DNA of 64,000 bases from Citrobacter rodentium NBRC 105723 = DSM 16636 (GTDB lineage: Bacteria; Pseudomonadota; Gammaproteobacteria; Enterobacterales; Enterobacteriaceae). Below the pieces are notes generated by a model. That model saw only the letters and a list, made by a program, of their open reading frames with translations, did not search any database and was not told the origin of the DNA. A program made the translations under genes and the position numbers. The DNA is taken from positions 1,364,001 through 1,428,000 of the forward strand of contig NZ_CP082833.1 in NCBI RefSeq assembly GCF_021278985.1, read 5' to 3'. Positions 40,272-49,613 of the stretch are shown one piece after another; positions within the stretch are counted from its first letter, which is position 1, and each line of letters opens with the position of its first letter.

Positions 40272-42305
40272 ATGCGTTTAAACCCCGGCCAACAACAAGC
40301 TGTCGAATTCGTCACCGGCCCTTGCCTGGTGCTGGCGGGGGCGGGTTCCGGCAAGACGCGCGTTATCACCAATAAAATCGCCCATCTGATTCGCGGCTGC
40401 GGCTACCAGGCGCGCCATATCGCAGCGGTCACCTTCACCAATAAAGCGGCGCGCGAGATGAAAGAGCGCGTCGGGCAGACGCTGGGACGTAAAGAAGCGC
40501 GCGGTTTGATGATCTCCACTTTCCATACCCTGGGGCTGGAAATCATTAAGCGTGAATACGCCGCGCTGGGCATGAAATCCAACTTCTCGCTGTTTGACGA
40601 TACCGACCAGCTCGCGCTGCTGAAAGAGCTGACGGAAGGTCTGCTTGAAGAGGACAAGGTGCTGCTGCAACAGTTGATCTCGACAATCTCGAACTGGAAA
40701 AACGATCTGCAAACGCCCGCACAGGCTGCGGCTGGCGCTAAAGGGGAGCGCGATCGTATCTTTGCGCACTGCTATGGCCTGTACGATGCGCACCTGAAAG
40801 CCTGTAACGTTCTCGATTTTGACGATTTGATTTTGCTGCCGACCCTGCTGCTTCAGCGCAATGAAGAGGTGCGAGAGCGCTGGCAGAACAAAATACGCTA
40901 CCTGCTGGTGGATGAGTATCAGGATACCAATACCAGCCAGTACGAGCTGGTGAAACTGCTGGTGGGCAGCCGCGCGCGATTCACCGTGGTGGGCGATGAC
41001 GATCAGTCGATCTACTCCTGGCGCGGCGCGCGCCCGCAAAACCTGGTTCTGTTAAGTCAGGACTTTCCGGCGTTACAGGTGATCAAGCTGGAGCAGAACT
41101 ACCGTTCGTCCGGACGTATCCTTAAAGCGGCGAACATCCTCATCGCCAATAACCCGCACGTTTTTGAAAAACGCCTCTTTTCCGAGCTTGGCTACGGCGC
41201 GGAACTCAAAGTGCTCAGCGCCAATAACGAAGAACACGAAGCGGAACGGGTGACTGGCGAACTGATCGCCCACCACTTCGTCAATAAAACGCAATATAAG
41301 GATTACGCCATTCTGTACCGCGGCAACCACCAGTCGCGGGTGTTTGAAAAATTCCTGATGCAGAACCGTATTCCGTACAAAATTTCCGGCGGCACGTCGT
41401 TTTTCTCCCGCCCGGAGATTAAAGACTTGTTGGCCTACCTGCGGGTGCTGACCAACCCCGATGATGACAGCGCCTTCCTGCGCATTGTGAATACGCCAAA
41501 ACGCGAGATTGGCCCGGCCACGCTGCAAAAGCTGGGGGAGTGGGCGATGACGCGTAATAAAAGCCTGTTTACCGCCAGCTTCGATCTGGGGCTGGCCCAG
41601 ACGCTTACCGGGCGGGGATATGAATCGCTGACCCGCTTCACCCACTGGCTGGGCGAAGTCCAGCGTCTGGCGGAGCGCGAGCCGGTGGCCGCCGTGCGCG
41701 ATCTGATTCATGGCATTGACTACGAATCCTGGCTTTATGAAACCTCGCCCAGCCCGAAGGCGGCTGAAATGCGCATGAAAAACGTCAATCAGCTGTTTAG
41801 CTGGATGACCGAAATGCTCGAAGGCAGCGAACTGGATGAGCCGATGACCCTGACCCAGGTGGTCACGCGCTTTACGCTGCGCGACATGATGGAGCGCGGT
41901 GAAAGCGAAGAAGAACTGGATCAGGTGCAGCTGATGACGCTGCATGCCTCTAAAGGTCTTGAGTTTCCGTACGTGTTTATGGTGGGCATGGAAGAGGGAT
42001 TTCTGCCGCACCAGAGCAGCATTGATGAAGATAACATAGAAGAGGAGCGCCGCCTGGCTTACGTGGGGATCACCCGCGCCCAGAAAGAGCTGATTTTTAC
42101 CCTCTGTAAAGAACGGCGACAGTACGGTGAACTGGTGCGCCCGGAGCCGAGCCGCTTTCTGCTTGAGCTACCGCAGGATGATCTGATCTGGGAGCAGGAG
42201 CGCAAGGTGGTGAGCGCCGAAGAGCGGATGCAAAAGGGACAAAACCATCTGGCGAATCTGAAAGCGATGATGGCGGCAAAGCGCGCGAAGCCCCAGGGCG
42301 GATAA
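40272..42305 (+). CDS. rep: ATP-dependent DNA helicase Rep
   Basis: Rep is a 3'-5' superfamily 1A helicase that clears proteins ahead of replication forks and supports restart. The 677-residue protein starts at ATG 40272 (MRLNPGQQQAVEF). It shows Walker A AGAGSGKT at residues 22-29, motif II VDEYQDTN near residue 215, motif III GDDDQSIYSWRGA and motif VI YVGITRAQKEL. The E. coli protein has 673 residues. The last residues here, KPQGG, come from a REP element that also supplies the stop codon. Confidence 0.98.
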   Translation: MRLNPGQQQAVEFVTGPCLVLAGAGSGKTRVITNKIAHLIRGCGYQARHIAAVTFTNKAAREMKERVGQTLGRKEARGLMISTFHTLGLEIIKREYAALGMKSNFSLFDDTDQLALLKELTEGLLEEDKVLLQQLISTISNWKNDLQTPAQAAAGAKGERDRIFAHCYGLYDAHLKACNVLDFDDLILLPTLLLQRNEEVRERWQNKIRYLLVDEYQDTNTSQYELVKLLVGSRARFTVVGDDDQSIYSWRGARPQNLVLLSQDFPALQVIKLEQNYRSSGRILKAANILIANNPHVFEKRLFSELGYGAELKVLSANNEEHEAERVTGELIAHHFVNKTQYKDYAILYRGNHQSRVFEKFLMQNRIPYKISGGTSFFSRPEIKDLLAYLRVLTNPDDDSAFLRIVNTPKREIGPATLQKLGEWAMTRNKSLFTASFDLGLAQTLTGRGYESLTRFTHWLGEVQRLAEREPVAAVRDLIHGIDYESWLYETSPSPKAAEMRMKNVNQLFSWMTEMLEGSELDEPMTLTQVVTRFTLRDMMERGESEEELDQVQLMTLHASKGLEFPYVFMVGMEEGFLPHQSSIDEDNIEEERRLAYVGITRAQKELIFTLCKERRQYGELVRPEPSRFLLELPQDDLIWEQERKVVSAEERMQKGQNHLANLKAMMAAKRAKPQGG

Positions 42306-42328
42306 GGCGCTGACGCCCTTATCCGGCA
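42297..42328. repeat. REP element overlapping the end of rep
   Basis: GGCGGATAAGGCG and CGCCCTTATCCGGC form a REP-type palindrome. It begins inside the last codons of rep, and the TAA of its GGATAAG forms the stop. Confidence 0.85.
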
Positions 42329-42331
42329 ACG

Positions 42332-43825
42332 TCACGATGACTGAACATCTAAAGGCCAGTGAACATAGCTTTGCCACTGGCTTTCCTGTTCAATCAGCTC
42401 TTTACCCAGCGGATGCTGTTCCAGCCACCCCTGCGGCAGCGTAACGGTCAGAATTTCATTTGCCGCCTGGAGCGAAATGGCGGGCAGCAGATCGTCACGC
42501 CGGCGGCTGGCGAAAATAATCGCCAGTCTGAGCAGACGACAGAGGTGCTCGGCCACCCGCGGCGGCACGGCGTTTTGCTGGTGTAACGATGACAGATCGA
42601 CCAGGTTAGTCTGGTTCAGCAGCAGCGTGGCGAGCAGCTTTTTCTGCGCGGGCGTAAAGCCAGGCAAATCGAGATTACGGACCAGATATGCCGCGTGCTG
42701 CGGGGCCTGTCTGAAGTCGACGCTGAGGCCCACTTCATGCAGCATACAGGCGCTGTTCAGCAGTTCGCGGCTGATTGGCTCCAGATGCCACTCATTTTCT
42801 ACCTGATCGAGAAAATTGGCCGCCAGTACGGCGACGCGATTCGCCTGATCGGTATCCACCATAAAACGCCGCTGAATGTTACGCAGGGTGCGGCTGCGAA
42901 TATCCTGCTCGACCGTGAGATGGAGCATGCCGTAAACCAGCCCTTCACGCAGCGCGCCGCCTGCCAGCGTCATGCCCTGAATATTCAGCTCGGTGAAGAT
43001 GGCGATCAGAATAGCCAGCCCGCTCGGGAACACTAACGCGCGCTCAAGCGTTAAGCCTTCAATTTCCAGCTCTTCCAGCCTGCCGCAGTGGATCGCCCGC
43101 TGTTTCAGCTGCTGAAGCTTCGCCAGCGTGATGCGCTCGTCCATCCCCTGCGCCATCATGATTTCCTGCAACGCCTGTACCGTACCGGAGGCGCCTACGC
43201 ACACTTTCCAGCCGTGGTGACGCAGTTCGTCGGCGACCGGACGCAGCACTTCGCGCGCGGCTTTTTCCGCCTCGTCGAAATTCTCCTGCGCCAGGTTACG
43301 ATCGGAAAAGTAGCGTTCAAGCCAGGTGACGCAGCCCATCGACAGGCTGAACAGCGAGGTGGTTTGCGCGCCGGTGCCGGTAACCAGCTCGGTGCTCGCG
43401 CCGCCAATATCTACCACCAGACGCCTGTCGGCGCCGCCGGTGGTATGCGCCACTCCCTGGTAAATCAGACGCGCTTCTTCTTCGCCGCTGATGACCTGCA
43501 CCGGACAGTGAAGGATCTCCTGCGCTCTGGCGATAAACGCGTCGGCATTGACCGCAATGCGTAATGTCGCAGTGGCGACCACGCGGATTTGAGAGGGGGG
43601 TATATCCTGCAGGCGTTCGGCGAACAGGCGCAGGCACTGCCAGCCGCGCTCCATCGCTTCCGCGGAAAGCACACTATCGCTGTTCAGGCCAGCCGCCAGA
43701 CGCACCTTGCGTTTTATGCGCGTGAGCGTCTGGATGCTGCCCGCCACCTCGCGTACTACCAGCATATGAAAACTATTCGAACCTAAATCAATAGCGGCAT
43801 AGAGCGACGAGGTGGAGCTGAGCAT
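42332..43825 (-). CDS. gppA: Exopolyphosphatase/guanosine pentaphosphate phosphatase GppA
   Basis: GppA hydrolyses pppGpp to ppGpp and also cleaves polyphosphate. The 497-residue protein (494 in E. coli) has the ASKHA ATPase fold: phosphate-1 loop AAIDLGSNSFHM near residue 10, the catalytic-glutamate segment ISGEEEARLIYQG near residue 119, and VDIGGASTELV. A C-terminal HD-like helical domain follows. It begins five bases after rhlB ends on the same strand, so the two are probably co-transcribed. Confidence 0.97.
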   Translation of the reverse strand: MLSSTSSLYAAIDLGSNSFHMLVVREVAGSIQTLTRIKRKVRLAAGLNSDSVLSAEAMERGWQCLRLFAERLQDIPPSQIRVVATATLRIAVNADAFIARAQEILHCPVQVISGEEEARLIYQGVAHTTGGADRRLVVDIGGASTELVTGTGAQTTSLFSLSMGCVTWLERYFSDRNLAQENFDEAEKAAREVLRPVADELRHHGWKVCVGASGTVQALQEIMMAQGMDERITLAKLQQLKQRAIHCGRLEELEIEGLTLERALVFPSGLAILIAIFTELNIQGMTLAGGALREGLVYGMLHLTVEQDIRSRTLRNIQRRFMVDTDQANRVAVLAANFLDQVENEWHLEPISRELLNSACMLHEVGLSVDFRQAPQHAAYLVRNLDLPGFTPAQKKLLATLLLNQTNLVDLSSLHQQNAVPPRVAEHLCRLLRLAIIFASRRRDDLLPAISLQAANEILTVTLPQGWLEQHPLGKELIEQESQWQSYVHWPLDVQSS

Positions 43826-43830
43826 ATTTT

Positions 43831-45096
43831 TTAACCTGAACGACGACGATTACGCGGCGCGCCGGTACGGCGCGGACCATTGCCAGGGCGCGCGCGCGTC
43901 AGGCGCAGCGGCTTCGGCAGATTAGTCATCAGCGCGTCCGGGTTATATTTACTGACCGGAATAGAGTGACCGATATACGTTTCGATCGCCGGCAGGTTCA
44001 GCGCATATTCTTCACACGCCAGGCTTATTGAGTGACCGCTCGCGCCGGCACGACCGGTACGGCCGATACGGTGAACGTAGTCTTCGCAATCATCCGGCAG
44101 ATCGTAGTTAAATACGTGCGTCACGGCAGGAATATGCAGGCCGCGGGCGGCGACGTCGGTGGCGACAAGGATATCCAGATCGCCGCGGGTGAATTCATCA
44201 AGAATGCGCAGGCGTTTTTTCTGCGCCACGTCGCCGGTCAGCAGACCGACGCGATGGCCATCAGCCGCCAGGTGACCCCAGATATCTTCGCAGCGGTGCT
44301 TGGTATTGGCGAAAATAATGGCGCGATCGGGCCATTCTTCTTCGATCAGCGTCTGCAGCAGGCGCATCTTTTCTTCGTTAGACGGGTAGAAAAGCTCTTC
44401 TTTGATGCGGTGACCGGTTTTCTGTTCAGGTTCGACTTCGACATACTCGGCGTTGTTCATTTGTTCAAACGCCAGTTCACGAACGCGATAAGAGAGGGTG
44501 GCTGAGAACAGCATGTTCAGACGCTGCGTTGCGGGCGGCATGCGGCGGAACAGCCAGCGGATATCTTTAATAAAGCCCAGATCGTACATGCGATCGGCTT
44601 CGTCGAGGACGACAACCTGGATAGCGCCCAGATTGATGTGATTCTGTTTTGCGTAATCGATCAGACGACCCGTGGTGCCGATCAGAATATCGACGCCGCT
44701 TTCCAGCACCTTCAGCTGTTTGTCGTAGCCGTCGCCGCCGTAAGCGAGGCCTAACTTCAGGCCGGTGGTCTGCGCCAGCGGTTCGGCATCGGCGTGGATC
44801 TGCACGGCTAACTCGCGCGTCGGCGCCATAATTAAGGCGCGCGGCTGGTTCACCTTGCGATCGTCAATCGCGGGATGAGAGAGGAGATAATGAAACGTGG
44901 ACGTAAGGAACGCCATCGTTTTTCCGGTACCGGTTTGCGCCTGCCCCGCAACATCACGACCAGCCAGCGTAAGCGGCAGCGCGAGAGCCTGAATGGGCGT
45001 GCAGTTATGAAACCCTTTCTTTTCAAGGGCTTCAATAACCTGTGGGTGCAGGGCGAAGTCGGAAAACTTCTGTTCTGTTAAATGTGTTTTGCTCAT
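43831..45096 (-). CDS. rhlB: DEAD-box RNA helicase RhlB
   Basis: RhlB unwinds structured RNA for the RNA degradosome, where it is bound and stimulated by RNase E. The 421-residue protein has a Q-motif, Walker A AQTGTGKT near residue 53, the DEAD box VVLDEADRM near residue 163, SAT (motif III) and the C-terminal HRIGRTGRAG motif VI. A basic, arginine-rich tail ends the protein, as in E. coli. It is divergent from trxA across 130 bases. Confidence 0.98.
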   Translation of the reverse strand: MSKTHLTEQKFSDFALHPQVIEALEKKGFHNCTPIQALALPLTLAGRDVAGQAQTGTGKTMAFLTSTFHYLLSHPAIDDRKVNQPRALIMAPTRELAVQIHADAEPLAQTTGLKLGLAYGGDGYDKQLKVLESGVDILIGTTGRLIDYAKQNHINLGAIQVVVLDEADRMYDLGFIKDIRWLFRRMPPATQRLNMLFSATLSYRVRELAFEQMNNAEYVEVEPEQKTGHRIKEELFYPSNEEKMRLLQTLIEEEWPDRAIIFANTKHRCEDIWGHLAADGHRVGLLTGDVAQKKRLRILDEFTRGDLDILVATDVAARGLHIPAVTHVFNYDLPDDCEDYVHRIGRTGRAGASGHSISLACEEYALNLPAIETYIGHSIPVSKYNPDALMTNLPKPLRLTRARPGNGPRRTGAPRNRRRSG

Positions 45097-45226
45097 AGTG
45101 TGGTAGAATATCAGCTTACTATTGCTTTACGAAAGCGTATCCGGTGAAATAAAGTCAACCTTTAGTTGGTTAATGCTACACCAATAGCCACACCAACACG
45201 CCAGGCTTATTCCTGTGGAGTTATAT

Positions 45227-45556
45227 ATGAGCGATAAAATTATTCACCTGACTGACGACAGTTTTGACACGGATGTACTCAAAGCGGACGGGGCGATCCT
45301 CGTTGATTTCTGGGCAGAGTGGTGCGGACCGTGCAAAATGATCGCCCCGATTCTGGATGAAATCGCTGACGAATATCAGGGCAAACTGACGGTTGCTAAA
45401 CTGAACATCGACCAGAACCCGGGTACTGCGCCGAAGTACGGTATTCGTGGCATCCCGACCCTGCTGCTGTTCCGCAACGGTGAAGTGGCGGCGACCAAAG
45501 TGGGCGCGCTGTCCAAAGGTCAGTTGAAAGAGTTCCTCGACGCGAACATCGCGTAA
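45227..45556 (+). CDS. trxA: Thioredoxin 1
   Basis: TrxA reduces disulfides in ribonucleotide reductase, PAPS reductase and methionine sulfoxide reductases, and is recycled by thioredoxin reductase. The 109-residue protein carries the active site WCGPC at residues 32-36 (counting the start Met). The start ATG 45227 follows GGAG at a normal distance. Near-identical to E. coli thioredoxin 1. Confidence 0.99.
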   Translation: MSDKIIHLTDDSFDTDVLKADGAILVDFWAEWCGPCKMIAPILDEIADEYQGKLTVAKLNIDQNPGTAPKYGIRGIPTLLLFRNGEVAATKVGALSKGQLKEFLDANIA

Positions 45557-45715
45557 GAGGATGTCCATGCTCGGGCGCCCTTAATCCTAATTGTTGTGGA
45601 TGACTGGACGCCCGACGTGAGTCGTGCTAAGTTAATGTTGACTACGTAGTAAACATACCTTATTTAGTTTGAATCTTGTTATTTCCGATACTTCCCGTTT
45701 TTTCTCGCGCGAGAA

Positions 45716-45808
45716 GTGGATAGATTCTGGGCCTTATCATTCAATCCGTCTTGTCGTTTCAGTGCTGCGTACTTTCCTGTGACCAGACAGCGAACAGACA
45801 TGAATTGA
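45716..45808 (+). CDS. rhoL: Rho leader peptide RhoL, diverged N-terminus
   Basis: A 30-residue frame, starting with GTG at 45716 and ending at TGA 45806-45808, contains NPSCRFSAAYFPVTRQRTDM, which aligns with the C-terminal two thirds of E. coli RhoL. The N-terminus does not match and no ATG lies upstream in frame, so the start is uncertain. It lies in the 339-base trxA-rho gap, where rho autoregulation takes place. The peptide may act in cis or be a by-product of a conserved RNA. Confidence 0.65.
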   Translation: MDRFWALSFNPSCRFSAAYFPVTRQRTDMN

Positions 45809-45895
45809 TGGCCGTAAACAGGCATGGATGACCCTGCCATACCATTCACAACATTAAGTTCGAGATTTACCCCAAGTTTAAGAACTCACACCATT

Positions 45896-47155
45896 ATGAA
45901 TCTTACCGAATTAAAGAATACGCCGGTTTCTGAGCTGATCACTCTCGGCGAAAATATGGGGCTGGAAAACCTGGCCCGTATGCGCAAGCAGGACATTATT
46001 TTTGCCATCCTGAAGCAGCACGCAAAGAGTGGCGAAGATATCTTTGGTGACGGTGTGCTGGAGATATTGCAGGATGGATTTGGTTTCCTCCGCTCCGCAG
46101 ACAGCTCCTACCTTGCCGGTCCTGATGACATCTACGTTTCTCCCAGCCAAATCCGCCGTTTCAACCTCCGCACTGGTGATACCATCTCGGGTAAGATTCG
46201 CCCGCCGAAAGAAGGCGAACGCTACTTTGCGCTGCTGAAAGTTAACGAAGTTAACTACGACAAACCGGAAAACGCCCGTAACAAAATTCTCTTCGAAAAC
46301 TTAACTCCGCTGCATGCCAACTCACGTCTGCGCATGGAACGTGGTAACGGTTCTACCGAAGACTTAACGGCGCGCGTGCTGGATCTGGCTTCGCCAATCG
46401 GTCGCGGTCAGCGTGGTCTGATTGTCGCGCCGCCGAAAGCGGGTAAAACCATGCTGCTGCAGAATATCGCGCAGAGCATCGCCTACAACCATCCGGACTG
46501 CGTGCTGATGGTGCTGCTGATTGACGAACGTCCGGAAGAAGTGACCGAGATGCAGCGTCTGGTGAAAGGCGAAGTGGTCGCTTCCACCTTCGACGAACCG
46601 GCATCCCGTCACGTTCAGGTAGCTGAAATGGTTATCGAGAAGGCGAAACGTCTGGTTGAACATAAGAAAGACGTTATCATTCTGCTCGACTCCATCACCC
46701 GTCTGGCGCGTGCGTATAACACCGTTGTTCCGGCCTCCGGTAAAGTGTTGACCGGTGGTGTGGATGCCAACGCCCTGCACCGTCCGAAGCGTTTCTTCGG
46801 CGCGGCGCGTAACGTTGAAGAGGGCGGTAGCCTGACCATCATCGCGACCGCGCTTATCGATACCGGCTCCAAGATGGACGAGGTTATCTACGAAGAGTTC
46901 AAGGGCACCGGTAACATGGAACTGCACCTTTCCCGTAAGATCGCGGAAAAACGCGTCTTCCCGGCCATTGACTACAACCGTTCCGGTACGCGTAAAGAAG
47001 AGCTGCTTACCACTCAGGAAGAACTGCAGAAAATGTGGATCCTGCGTAAGATCATTCACCCAATGGGCGAAATCGACGCGATGGAATTTCTCATTAACAA
47101 GCTGGCAATGACCAAGACCAACGACGACTTCTTCGACATGATGAAGCGTTCGTAA
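45896..47155 (+). CDS. rho: Transcription termination factor Rho
   Basis: Rho is the hexameric RNA-dependent ATPase that ends transcription at rut-containing RNAs. The 419-residue protein matches E. coli almost completely. It has an N-terminal helical lid (MNLTELKNTPVSELI), a cold-shock-like RNA-binding domain (about residues 50-125) with YVSPSQIRRF, Walker A APPKAGKT near residues 178-185, Walker B VIILLDS, the Q-loop LTGGVDANAL and the R-loop GTGNMELHL. The start at ATG 45896 was chosen over an in-frame upstream ATG by comparison with E. coli. Confidence 0.99.
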   Translation: MNLTELKNTPVSELITLGENMGLENLARMRKQDIIFAILKQHAKSGEDIFGDGVLEILQDGFGFLRSADSSYLAGPDDIYVSPSQIRRFNLRTGDTISGKIRPPKEGERYFALLKVNEVNYDKPENARNKILFENLTPLHANSRLRMERGNGSTEDLTARVLDLASPIGRGQRGLIVAPPKAGKTMLLQNIAQSIAYNHPDCVLMVLLIDERPEEVTEMQRLVKGEVVASTFDEPASRHVQVAEMVIEKAKRLVEHKKDVIILLDSITRLARAYNTVVPASGKVLTGGVDANALHRPKRFFGAARNVEEGGSLTIIATALIDTGSKMDEVIYEEFKGTGNMELHLSRKIAEKRVFPAIDYNRSGTRKEELLTTQEELQKMWILRKIIHPMGEIDAMEFLINKLAMTKTNDDFFDMMKRS

Positions 47156-47170
47156 TCGCGTTCTCTGCCG

Positions 47171-47200
47171 AAAACGCCACGTTTTTACGTGGCGTTTTGC
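47171..47200 (+). terminator. Rho-independent terminator after rho
   Basis: AAAACGCCACGT-TTTT-ACGTGGCGTTTT, with T-rich sequence beyond, forms a strong symmetrical terminator hairpin 15 bases after the rho stop. Confidence 0.92.
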
Positions 47201-47395
47201 TTTTATAACTGTAATCTTAACGACAGCTTAACAATTTTGGCGTGCTACTCCACGCCGCCGCTTTGCGTTTTTTTGCCAAAAGCGAGATTGGGTTAAAAAT
47301 TATACAAAACAGTCGCTTCGGAAGGGAGTTTCCCTTCTGAATAAAGGGCTTCGTGGTTATACTTCAGCTAATAATTTTCTCTGAGAGCACGCATT

Positions 47396-48499
47396 GTGAA
47401 TTTACTGACCGTCAGTACTGATCTCATCAGTATTTTTTTATTCACGACACTGTTCCTGTTTTTTGCGCGCAAGGTGGCAAAAAAGATCGGTTTAGTGGAT
47501 AAACCCAACTTCCGCAAACGTCACCAGGGGCTGATACCGTTAGTTGGGGGCATTTCAGTTTACGCAGGGATCTGTTTTACCTTTGGCATCGTCAATTACT
47601 ATATCCCTCATGCGGCGCTCTATCTGGCCTGTGCGGGTGTGCTGGTATTTATCGGCGCGCTCGACGATCGTTTTGACATCAGCGTAAAAATACGCGCCAC
47701 CATCCAGGCCGCTATCGGCGTGGTCATGATGGTGGTCGGTAAACTCTACCTCAGCAGCCTGGGCTACATTTTTGGTCCGTGGGAGCTGGTGCTCGGTCCG
47801 TTTGGCTATTTCCTCACGCTTTTCGCGGTGTGGGCCGCGATCAATGCGTTTAATATGGTGGATGGTATCGACGGACTGCTGGGCGGGCTGTCCAGCGTCT
47901 CGTTTGCCGCGATGGGGCTTATCCTGTGGTTTGACGGTCAGACGAGCCTGGCTATCTGGTGCTTTGCCATGATTGCCGCCATTCTGCCGTATATCCTGCT
48001 TAACCTCGGCGCGCTCGGGCGGCGCTATAAAGTGTTTATGGGCGATGCCGGCAGTACGCTGATTGGTTTCACCGTTATCTGGATCCTGCTGGAAACCACT
48101 CAGGGCAAAACGCATCCTATCAGTCCGGTGACCGCGCTGTGGATTATCGCCATTCCGCTGATGGATATGGTCGCCATTATGTACCGCCGTCTGCGTAAAG
48201 GCATGAGCCCGTTCTCCCCCGATCGCCAGCACATTCATCATTTGATCATGCGCGCAGGGTTTACTTCCCGCCAGGCGTTTGTGCTGATCACCCTCGCCGC
48301 CGCGATACTGGCCGCCATTGGCGTGTTTGCGGAATACTCCCATTTTGTACCTGAATGGGTCATGTTGGTGCTGTTTTTGCTAGCATTCTTCCTCTACGGT
48401 TACTGCATTAAGCGTGCCTGGAAAGTGGCAAGGTTTATCAAACGCATAAAGCGCAGACTGCGAAGAAACCGTGATAACAATCCAAAATTAACTAAGTAA
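47396..48499 (+). CDS. wecA: UDP-GlcNAc:undecaprenyl-phosphate GlcNAc-1-phosphate transferase WecA
   Basis: WecA starts enterobacterial common antigen (ECA) and many O-antigens by moving GlcNAc-1-P from UDP-GlcNAc onto undecaprenyl phosphate in the inner membrane. The 367-residue protein has about eleven helices. Catalytic motifs are DDRFD near residue 90, NAFNMVDGIDGL near residue 152 and HIHH near residue 279. The start codon is GTG at 47396. It opens the wec operon, 240 bases after rho. Confidence 0.98.
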   Translation: MNLLTVSTDLISIFLFTTLFLFFARKVAKKIGLVDKPNFRKRHQGLIPLVGGISVYAGICFTFGIVNYYIPHAALYLACAGVLVFIGALDDRFDISVKIRATIQAAIGVVMMVVGKLYLSSLGYIFGPWELVLGPFGYFLTLFAVWAAINAFNMVDGIDGLLGGLSSVSFAAMGLILWFDGQTSLAIWCFAMIAAILPYILLNLGALGRRYKVFMGDAGSTLIGFTVIWILLETTQGKTHPISPVTALWIIAIPLMDMVAIMYRRLRKGMSPFSPDRQHIHHLIMRAGFTSRQAFVLITLAAAILAAIGVFAEYSHFVPEWVMLVLFLLAFFLYGYCIKRAWKVARFIKRIKRRLRRNRDNNPKLTK

Positions 48500-48511
48500 A
48501 TCGAGGGTGCG

Positions 48512-49558
48512 ATGACTCAACCATTACCGGGGGCACACGCCGTGAGCGCTGAAAATGAACTGGATATTCGTGGGTTGTTTCGTACTTTATGGGCCGGGAA
48601 GGTGTGGATTGTCGGTATTGCGCTGTTATTCGCGCTGATCGCCTTAGCGTATACCTTTTTTGCCCGCCAGGAGTGGAGCGCGACCGCCATCTCCGATCGC
48701 CCCACGGTAAACATGCTGGGCGGCTACTATTCTCAGCAGCAATTTTTGCGCAATCTGGACGTCAAAGCCAGCAGCGCCCCCGCCGACCAGCCTTCGGTGA
48801 TGGATGAAGCTTATAAAGAGTTTGTGATGCAGCTGGCCTCCTGGGATACGCGTCGCGACTTCTGGCTGCAAACCGATTATTACAAGCAGCGGATGGTTGG
48901 CAACAGTAAAGCCGACGCCGCAATGCTTGATGAACTGATCAATAACATTCAGTTTATTCCCGGCGATTTCACCCGCGCGATTAACGACAGCGTTAAGCTC
49001 ATCGCTGAAACGGCGCCAGATGCAAATAACCTGCTGCGTCAGTATGTCGCCTTCTCCAGCCAGCGTGCCGCCAGCCATCTGAATGATGAGCTGAAGGGCG
49101 CGTGGGCGGCGCGAACCATACAAATGAAGGCGCAGGTGAAGCGTCAGGAAGAGGTGGCGAAAGCCATTTACTCCCGCCGCGTAAGCAGCATTGAACGGGC
49201 GCTCAAAATCGCCGAACAGCATAATATTTCCCGTACGGAGACAGACGTGCCGCCGGACGAGCTGCCTGATTCCGAACTGTTTCTGTTAGGTCGCCCGATG
49301 CTCCAGGCGCGCCTTGAAAACCTGCAGGCTGTCGGTCCTTCCTTCGATCTGGACTACTTCCAGAATCGGGCCATGCTCAATACGCTGGATGTGGGGCCGA
49401 CTCTGGATCCGCGTTTTCAGACCTATCGCTATTTGCGGACGCCGGAAGAACCGGTAAAACGCGATAGCCCGCGCCGAGCCTTCCTGATGGTGATGTGGGG
49501 CATCGTTGGGGGGCTTATCGGCGCAGGCGTTGCGTTAACCCGCCGCCGCACGATCTAG
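48512..49558 (+). CDS. wzzE: ECA chain-length regulator WzzE
   Basis: WzzE sets the modal length of ECA chains made by WzyE and is needed for cyclic ECA. The 348-residue polysaccharide co-polymerase has a transmembrane helix near residues 31-52, a long periplasmic helical domain and a second helix near residues 322-342, followed by a short basic end. Length equals E. coli WzzE. It lies 12 bases after wecA. Confidence 0.97.
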   Translation: MTQPLPGAHAVSAENELDIRGLFRTLWAGKVWIVGIALLFALIALAYTFFARQEWSATAISDRPTVNMLGGYYSQQQFLRNLDVKASSAPADQPSVMDEAYKEFVMQLASWDTRRDFWLQTDYYKQRMVGNSKADAAMLDELINNIQFIPGDFTRAINDSVKLIAETAPDANNLLRQYVAFSSQRAASHLNDELKGAWAARTIQMKAQVKRQEEVAKAIYSRRVSSIERALKIAEQHNISRTETDVPPDELPDSELFLLGRPMLQARLENLQAVGPSFDLDYFQNRAMLNTLDVGPTLDPRFQTYRYLRTPEEPVKRDSPRRAFLMVMWGIVGGLIGAGVALTRRRTI

Positions 49559-49613
49559 CACGACTGCCGCAGTGGGGGGCTGGGCCCTCACTGACTATTC
49601 GAAGAGAATCGAT

